Source of the DNA: Archangium gephyra
GTDB lineage: Bacteria; Myxococcota; Myxococcia; Myxococcales; Myxococcaceae
Assembly (NCBI GenBank): GCA_003243425.1
Contig: QFQP01000017.1
Location: 62,001 to 126,000, forward strand
Direction of reading: 5' to 3'
DNA: 64,000 bases
Position numbers and translations under genes: made by a program
The notes under the pieces: model-generated
Database searches by the model: none
Told to the model about the DNA's origin: nothing
What the model saw: the letters and a program-made list of their open reading frames with translations, nothing else
Part shown: one piece after another, positions 59,288 to 64,000 of the stretch
Layout of the letters: each line of letters begins with the position of its first letter
Numbering within the stretch: the stretch's first letter is position 1

Positions 59288-61135
59288 TCAGCGGTAGCCC
59301 GCGGCCTGCAGCGTGAACAGGCGCGCGTAACGCCCCTGCTGCGCGAGCAGCGCGTCGTGACTGCCGAGCTCCACGAGCTTGCCGCCTTCGAGCACGGCGA
59401 TGCGGTCTGCCATGCGCACCGTCGAGAAGCGGTGGCTGATGATGATGGCGGTGCGATCTCTGGCGAGCGCGCGAAAGCGATTGAAGAGCGCCACTTCGCC
59501 TTCGGCGTCGATGGCGGCGGTGGGCTCGTCGAGAATCAGCACTTCGGCCTCGCGCATGAACGCGCGTGAGATGGCGAGCTTCTGCCACTGACCGCCCGAC
59601 AACTCCTGACCGCGCTCGAACCAGCCGCCGAGCATGGTGTCGTATGTGTCGGGCAGCTTCGAGATGACCTCGTCGGCGCCGCCGGCGGCCGCGGCCACTT
59701 CGATGGCGGCCCGGTCGTCGAGGCGCGCGGGCTTGCCCAGGCCCACGTTCTCGCCGGCGGTGAACTGGTAGCGCACGAAGTCTTGAAACACCGCGCCCAT
59801 GCGTGAACGCAGGTCGACCACGTCGAAGTCGCGCAGGTCGACCCCGCCGTAGCGAATCGAACCTTCCGTCGGCTGGTACAGGCGCAGCAGCAGTTTGATC
59901 AGCGTCGACTTGCCGGCGCCGTTCTCACCGACGAGCGCGAGCTTTTCTCCGGGCTCGAGCTTCAACGACACGTCTTTGAGCGCCCACTCGGCCTTGCCCG
60001 GGTAGCGGAAGCTCACGCCGTCGAGCTCGAGCGTGTGCGGCCCCGGCGGCACGGTCTTCGCGGGCAGCGTGCGCGGCAGCTCGGAAGAGGTCGGCAGCTC
60101 GAAGAAGCGCTGCAGGTTCGAGAGGAACAGCGCGTCTTCGTACATGCCGGCCACCGCGCCCAGCACCGCTTCGAAGGCCGCCTGCCCCTGGCGGAACACG
60201 CCGAGGTACAGCACCAGGTCGCCGACGGAGATTTCGCTGTTCGACGCGCGCGACGCCACCCACACGTAGCAGGCGTAGAACGCAGCCAGCGAGAACGCGC
60301 CGAGCAGCGTGCCGAGGAACAACCGCTTCCTGGCCAGCGCGCGATCTTCCGCGAGGAACTTCGCGAACAGCGCTCGGTAGCGGGCCAGGAAGAGTGGGCC
60401 CAGGCCGAACAGCTTCACTTCCTTCACCGATGCGTCTCGCGTCAGCAGCCACTCGAGGTAGGTGAGCTTCCGACTCTCGGGCGCGCGCCACGAATAGAGA
60501 CGGAAGCGCTCACCCGACATGCGCGTCTCGGCGAGGAACGAGGGGATCGCCGCGGCGACGAGCACCAGCGCGCTCCACCACGCCACGTTCCACAGCAGCA
60601 CCGCGAAGGTCGACAGCACCAGCAGTTGGCGCACGACGGTGACCGCGTCCATCGCCAGCGCGAGCGGCCGCGACGACGCTTCACGCCGCGCGTTCTGCAT
60701 CAGGTCGTAGGTCTCGGAGTCTTCGTAGTGGCGCAGCTCGAGCGTCAGCGCCTTCTCGAGAATGCGCTCGTTGAGCAGGTTGCCCAGCGAGACCCGGAGC
60801 AACTCCCGCGAGAGCGCGAGCAGGCGCGAGACGAGCAACGCCACCAGCGCGAGGCCGAGCTCCCAGCCGACGTAGCGCCAGACGAGCGCTCTGTCGGCGC
60901 CCTGCGTCGACGAAGCGACCACCGCGTCGATGATGAGCTTGCCCACGTACGCCATCGACGCGGGCAGCGCGGCTTGAACGAGCGTGAGCGCCGCCAGCAG
61001 CACGGCGTTGCGCCTGTCGGCTTCCCACACCAGCTTCAGCGCGCGGGGCAGCTGCTCGTACAACTCGCGAGAGGTGAGGCGCTGTTCGAGCTTCTTTCGC
61101 AGTGACAGCGGTGCAGCAGGAGCGGGAGGCGCCAT
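59288..61135 (-). CDS. ABC exporter (fused permease and ATPase)
   Basis: 615 residues. Residues 1-330 are the six-helix transmembrane domain (VLLAALTLVQAALPASMAYV, LALVALLVSRLLALSRELL, ALVLVAAAIPSFLAE). From about 365 the nucleotide domain: LALVGENGAGKSTLIKLLLR (Walker A), MGAVFQDFVRYQFTAGENVG (Q loop), RGQELSGGQWQKLAISRAFM (signature), VLILDEPTAAIDAEGE (Walker B) and IISHRFSTVRMADR (H loop). It begins the operon with the GT enzymes, 39 bases upstream of the GT2 gene, so it probably flips or exports a glycan or lipid substrate. Confidence 0.93.
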   Translation of the reverse strand: MAPPAPAAPLSLRKKLEQRLTSRELYEQLPRALKLVWEADRRNAVLLAALTLVQAALPASMAYVGKLIIDAVVASSTQGADRALVWRYVGWELGLALVALLVSRLLALSRELLRVSLGNLLNERILEKALTLELRHYEDSETYDLMQNARREASSRPLALAMDAVTVVRQLLVLSTFAVLLWNVAWWSALVLVAAAIPSFLAETRMSGERFRLYSWRAPESRKLTYLEWLLTRDASVKEVKLFGLGPLFLARYRALFAKFLAEDRALARKRLFLGTLLGAFSLAAFYACYVWVASRASNSEISVGDLVLYLGVFRQGQAAFEAVLGAVAGMYEDALFLSNLQRFFELPTSSELPRTLPAKTVPPGPHTLELDGVSFRYPGKAEWALKDVSLKLEPGEKLALVGENGAGKSTLIKLLLRLYQPTEGSIRYGGVDLRDFDVVDLRSRMGAVFQDFVRYQFTAGENVGLGKPARLDDRAAIEVAAAAGGADEVISKLPDTYDTMLGGWFERGQELSGGQWQKLAISRAFMREAEVLILDEPTAAIDAEGEVALFNRFRALARDRTAIIISHRFSTVRMADRIAVLEGGKLVELGSHDALLAQQGRYARLFTLQAAGYR

Positions 61136-61172
61136 CAGCGTGCAGAGCTAACACCGCGATGATCGCGCGGCG

Positions 61173-61772
61173 TCACTCCGTCGGGCAGGGAAACTCGAGG
61201 TCGGTCTCGGTGTCGAGCTTCACGGTCACCGTCTGCGGCGTGCCCGGCACCGTGTTGCCCGCGGCGTCGTAGCAATCGAAGCGGAGCTTGTGCGCGCCGA
61301 CCTTCGCCTTCACCCCGAGCAGCGGCGCGCCGCCGAGCTTCTTGCCGTCGAGATACACGTCGGCGGTGTCGGACGCGCGGAGGTTGAGCACGCCTTCACC
61401 CGCGGGCGCTGGCGGCGCTGCTGCGGGCTTCGGCGCGGGCGGCTTCTCGGCGACGGGCGCGGGCTTCTCGGGCACCGGCGCGGGCTTTTCGTCGACCTTC
61501 GGTGGCGTCTCTTCGGTCTTCGGCGTCTCGGGCAACTTCGCCAGCGGCGCCGGTTCTTCGTCTTCCTTCAGGGGCTCGGCCACCGGCGTGGTCGGAGCAG
61601 GCGTCGTGGCGGCGGCGGGCGCGGAGGCCGCAGGGAACTCGCGCAGCGTGATGAGCGGTGCAGAACGCGCCACGGCCGCGCGCGGCGCGCTGCCTTCAAT
61701 CACACCCAGACCGAGTGCCCCGAGACCGGCGATGCCAAAAACGACAACGAACAACCATTTGAGGACTGCCAT
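61173..61772 (-). CDS. Membrane-anchored Pro-rich protein with PEGA-like C-terminus
   Basis: 199 residues. A single N-terminal helix (WLFVVVFGIAGLGALGLGVI), then a long Ala/Pro/Glu/Lys linker (residues about 40-120) with repeated PEKPAPVAEK units, and a C-terminal 70-residue beta domain: GVLNLRASDTADVYLDGKKL, then GGAPLLGVKAKVGAHKLRFD and VTVKLDTETDLEF. The D-V-Y-L-D-G-K-x-L-G-x-x-P-L pattern matches the PEGA fold. It is separated by 37 bases from the ABC exporter start, so it could lead that operon. Confidence 0.8.
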   Translation of the reverse strand: MAVLKWLFVVVFGIAGLGALGLGVIEGSAPRAAVARSAPLITLREFPAASAPAAATTPAPTTPVAEPLKEDEEPAPLAKLPETPKTEETPPKVDEKPAPVPEKPAPVAEKPPAPKPAAAPPAPAGEGVLNLRASDTADVYLDGKKLGGAPLLGVKAKVGAHKLRFDCYDAAGNTVPGTPQTVTVKLDTETDLEFPCPTE

Positions 61773-61892
61773 TTGTCTCTTCTAACTCCTGAATTGACGC
61801 GATTCGCAACGCTGCGTTTTTTTGGATTGCCACGCTCTTCAAAGATACCTAGGTGCGCGACCAGTTTTCTTCCACCCCCCCAGGAGAGCTGC

Positions 61893-62885
61893 ATGCTGCT
61901 TCCACTGACGTTGACGGCTGCGCTGCTCGCGCAGACCGAACCTTCGACCGCGACCACGCCGGCGCCCACCGAAGCAACCACCACCACCCCCACGGCCGTC
62001 GAAGATGCGCAGGCCGCGCAGCGTGCAGCCGAAGCCGCGCAGAAGGCCGCCGAAGCCGCGCAGAAGGCCGCTGATGCCGTGACCCGCATCGCCGACGTGA
62101 TGGCGCCTCCCGCCGCCGTGGCCGCCGCTGCCAACACCGCGCCGGACGAGAAGTGGGTGGGCAACGTCGGCCTCGGTCTGACCTTCATCACCGGTAACGC
62201 GCAGACGCTGACGTTGACGGGCACCGCTTCGGCGAGCCGTCAGTTCGGCAACTGGATGCTCGGCCTCAAGGCCAATGGTGCGTACGGTCTGGCGAACCCC
62301 GACGCCAATTCTTCGAGCGTGACCAACACCACCGCGCGCCGTGCGCTGGCCAGCGTTCGTGGTGACCGCACCTTCGGCGACGGCTTCGCGGCCATCTTCG
62401 CCACGGTCGGCGGCGAGTTCGACCACATGAAGAACATCGAGTCGCGTGGCATCGGCGAGCTCGGTGCCAGCTTGACCTTCTTCAACAAGAAGGAAGCGAC
62501 GTACGAGAAGTTGTACCTGCGCGCCGACCTCGCGGCCCGCGGCGGTCATGAAACGCGCTTCCAGTACTTCCCCACGCCGGCCCTGGTCGACCCGTACGGC
62601 GTCATCATTCTCGCGCCGCGCGCCGCGCTCACGTTCCGCTGGGGTTTCTCGGAATACGTGCGCTTCTCGGAAGAGTTCGAAGTCATCCCCTACGTGCTGG
62701 CGCCGGAGCTCGGCCGTACGCTCATCAACTCGACGACCAAGCTGAACGCGCGCCTCACCGAGACGCTGTCACTGGCGACGTCGCTGCTGCTCAACTACGA
62801 CTCGCAGCCGCCTGTCGCCGCCGGTGGCTCGCCGCGCAAGGAGCTCGACGTGGCGTTGACGGTGGGTGTCGAAGCGGCGTTCTGA
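61893..62885 (+). CDS. DUF481-family outer membrane beta-barrel protein
   Basis: 330 residues from the ATG at 61893, with AGGAG six bases upstream. Signal MLLPLTLTAALLAQ, then a coiled-coil Ala/Gln region (AAQRAAEAAQKAAEAAQKAA) and a barrel: EKWVGNVGLGLTFITGNAQT, then LTLTGTASASRQFGNWMLGL, RALASVRGDRTFGDGFAAIF, GASLTFFNKKEATYEKLYLR and RLTETLSLATSLLLNYDSQP. The W-x-G-x-h-x-h-G-x-x-x-x-x-G-N-T start is the DUF481 hallmark (salt-inducible outer-membrane protein). It is monocistronic with a terminator. Confidence 0.9.
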   Translation: MLLPLTLTAALLAQTEPSTATTPAPTEATTTTPTAVEDAQAAQRAAEAAQKAAEAAQKAADAVTRIADVMAPPAAVAAAANTAPDEKWVGNVGLGLTFITGNAQTLTLTGTASASRQFGNWMLGLKANGAYGLANPDANSSSVTNTTARRALASVRGDRTFGDGFAAIFATVGGEFDHMKNIESRGIGELGASLTFFNKKEATYEKLYLRADLAARGGHETRFQYFPTPALVDPYGVIILAPRAALTFRWGFSEYVRFSEEFEVIPYVLAPELGRTLINSTTKLNARLTETLSLATSLLLNYDSQPPVAAGGSPRKELDVALTVGVEAAF

Positions 62886-62904
62886 GCAACCGCTTCAGTG
62901 ACAA

Positions 62905-62941
62905 GCCCTCTTCGTGCTCACGCGCGGAGAGGGTTTTTCTT
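62905..62941 (+). terminator. Intrinsic terminator after the DUF481 gene
   Basis: CCCTCT (62906-62911) pairs with AGAGGG (62928-62933), with an inner CGTG/CACG stem, followed by TTTTTCTTT. It overlaps the last codons of the convergent gene that ends at 62918. Confidence 0.75.
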
Positions 62942-63244
62942 TGCCCTGCGCGCGAGCATCACCAGCGCGCCGAGGGCCAGCAGCCCCGAAGCGCTGCTGC
63001 AGCCGCACGCCTGCACCGGCTCGACGCCGGGCGGGCAGTAGTAGTTCACCGGCGTGCCCCGCTGCGTGGTGCAGTCGGTGGCCAGCAGGCCGGCGTCTTG
63101 CGCGTTCGCCTTGCAGTCCGGGTCTGAGATCGAACACCCCACGCACTCCGGCGGCGCATGGCACACCGACTTCGGGCCCGGGACGTCTGCGACTGCCGCA
63201 CCTGCGAACAACGACACCACCACCATCGCGCCACGAAGCTTCAT
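62918..63244 (-). CDS. Small Cys-rich secreted protein with MYXO-CTERM-like tail
   Basis: 108 residues from the ATG at 63244. Signal MKLRGAMVVVSLFAGAAVA, then eight cysteines in the mature chain (SVCHAPPECVGCSISDPDCK, DCTTQRG, NYYCPPG) and the C-terminal GVEPVQACGCSSASGLLALG, then ALVMLARRAKK: Cys-Gly-Cys, a hydrophobic helix and basic residues. This is the MYXO-CTERM layout. Its start overlaps the upstream hydroxylase stop by 4 bases (ATGA), so it is cotranscribed. Function unknown. Confidence 0.75.
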   Translation of the reverse strand: MKLRGAMVVVSLFAGAAVADVPGPKSVCHAPPECVGCSISDPDCKANAQDAGLLATDCTTQRGTPVNYYCPPGVEPVQACGCSSASGLLALGALVMLARRAKKNPLRA

Positions 63245-63843
63245 GCGACGCGCAGCTTCACCGGTTCCCGCTTCGGCGTGGCGGCTTTCAGCGCCTTCTT
63301 CACGCGGCGGCCTTCCTGAAGCCCGGCCCACATGCGTGAGAGCAACCCGCCCCTGGCACCTTCGGGCAGCGCGCCGGTGGGGTCTTCCGCGTACGGCTTG
63401 CGCGTCTTCATCACGTAGTCGAACCACGGGTGCGTCACGCACCAGTTCGCGTTCTGGTCTTTGCCGAGGTGATGGTCGACGTGCCACGGCAGGTTGGCGC
63501 GCGCCCACGCGGGGTCGAGGTGGCTGTGCTTGTGCTCCTGGTAGTAGCGCCACATGCGGTACCAGACGGTGCCCGTGAAGAACGGAAACACCGGCAGCAG
63601 CGGCGCCAGCGTCACCGCGCCCAGCGCCAACGCGAGCGCTTCTTTGCCCTGCGGCGACCACGTGAAGAGCGAGCGCTTGTACTGCGCGTCGACCATGTCG
63701 TGACGGAACGCTTCACGGTGGTGCTCATGCCAGTGAAACGCCCAGAAGCTCTTCTTGTTGCGACCGAGCCCGTGCAGCCAGTGCTTGTGAATGAACCACT
63801 CACCGGCGTTCGAAGCCGCCAACCCGATTGGAATACCCAGCAT
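63241..63843 (-). CDS. Fatty acid hydroxylase-superfamily membrane protein
   Basis: 200 residues from the ATG at 63843 (GGGAG upstream). Histidine clusters HWHEHHREAFRHD, EHKHSHLD, WHVDHHLGKD and HPWFDYVM, with hydrophobic segments between (about 5-20 and 70-100), match the di-iron hydroxylase superfamily of sterol desaturases and ceramide or fatty acid hydroxylases. It hydroxylates lipid chains in the membrane. It is coupled to the small MYXO-CTERM gene downstream. A perfect-looking regulator site lies 39 bases upstream. Confidence 0.85.
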   Translation of the reverse strand: MLGIPIGLAASNAGEWFIHKHWLHGLGRNKKSFWAFHWHEHHREAFRHDMVDAQYKRSLFTWSPQGKEALALALGAVTLAPLLPVFPFFTGTVWYRMWRYYQEHKHSHLDPAWARANLPWHVDHHLGKDQNANWCVTHPWFDYVMKTRKPYAEDPTGALPEGARGGLLSRMWAGLQEGRRVKKALKAATPKREPVKLRVA

Positions 63844-63881
63844 GCGTGTGCTCCCTCGTGAACCGTGGATGCACACAAACA

Positions 63882-63895
63882 TGACCGACCGGTCA
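63882..63895. promoter_or_regulatory. TetR-type operator-like sequence upstream of the hydroxylase gene
   Basis: TGACCGACCGGTCA is a near-palindrome of the form commonly found at TetR-family operators (GACCG/CGGTC). It lies about 40 bases upstream of the hydroxylase start codon and just before the end of the gene at the right edge. The regulator is not identified in this window. Confidence 0.55.
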
Positions 63896-63902
63896 CTTTA
63901 TT

Positions 63903-64000
63903 TCAAGGGGCCCACTTCACTTCGTAGACAGGAGCTTCGTTCTTCGCCTCCACGAGGTTGACCGACAGGCCCTTCGCGCCCGCGCGCAGGCAGCCCGACT
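63903..64000 (-). CDS. C-terminal end of an unidentified gene (continues beyond window)
   Basis: The last 31 codons read GCLRAGAKGLSVNLVEAKNE, then APVYEVKWAP and a TGA at 63903. The sequence is clearly coding in composition. No family can be named from this fragment. Confidence 0.6.
   Translation of the reverse strand, partial: SGCLRAGAKGLSVNLVEAKNEAPVYEVKWAP

Overview
The window is a high-GC stretch of a chromosome from a myxobacterium-like organism (phylum Myxococcota, probably the Cystobacterineae side). Several lineage markers support this: two DUF2378/TIGR02265 proteins, an OMP_myx_plus-type beta-barrel protein, a TIGR02266-type PilZ domain, two secreted proteins ending in the same Cys-rich/hydrophobic/poly-Arg sorting tail (a MYXO-CTERM-like tail) plus a third looser one, many DGG/DAG/GGGS-linker lipoproteins, and a DUF1588/DUF1552 pair. 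I see no rRNA, tRNA, CRISPR array, IS element or prophage.

Layout. 1-7.8 kb: the 5' part of a TolC-like efflux gene, a strictosidine-synthase-like propeller, a lipoprotein with a histidine-phosphatase-like end, a MarR-VOC-GNAT-lipoprotein run and a small lipoprotein. 8-16.3 kb: a PilZ-Hsp70 fusion, a cold-shock gene with a clear terminator, an HTH-ACBP operon, a zinc-ribbon/TPR protein, and an Ig-like surface protein whose signal peptide is broken by a 19-bp tandem duplication. 16.2-25.4 kb: a lipoprotein, a cytochrome P450 broken at a C7 tract and divergent from a TetR gene, a ChrR-like anti-sigma/ECF sigma/thiD run, an unrecognised Rossmann-like protein, and a trypsin-like protease with a glycine-rich repeat stalk. 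25.5-34.5 kb: an aminotransferase, a methyltransferase, a PhoD-like phosphodiesterase, the DUF1588/DUF1552 pair, a scramblase-like gene and DUF2378. 34.5-40.3 kb: a deletion scar joining the remains of a LysR gene and an NTF2-like gene, an SDR lacking its catalytic Tyr, DUF2804, a four-repeat lipoprotein, a second DUF2378, and a three-gene run of a small protein, a SUFU-domain protein and a ParS/MbcA-like domain. 40.3-47.5 kb: two divergent membrane desaturases, membrane and Cys-rich proteins, a beta-barrel protein, a zinc-ribbon protein and an EF-hand/peptidoglycan-binding/amidase-like protein. 47.6-52 kb: a DUF1963 fusion and an NtrC-type two-component pair. 52.3-61.8 kb: a YtrA-type GntR/ABC operon with a perfect operator and a nonsense-interrupted ATPase, preceded by a glycan-type operon (ABC exporter, GT2-methyltransferase fusion, two polytopic glycosyltransferases). 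61.9-64 kb: a DUF481 beta-barrel protein with a terminator, a MYXO-CTERM-like small protein, and a His-rich hydroxylase with a TetR-type operator upstream.

Four genes are disrupted by single small lesions or a deletion (P450 frameshift, ABC ATPase amber codon, Ig-like signal peptide duplication, LysR/NTF2 deletion). These could be real decay, phase variation or assembly errors, and reads are needed to decide. The most unusual architectures are PilZ-Hsp70, the FnIII-like/histidine-phosphatase lipoprotein, the SUFU-ParS operon without a recognised toxin, and the ATPase-like/DUF1963 fusion.
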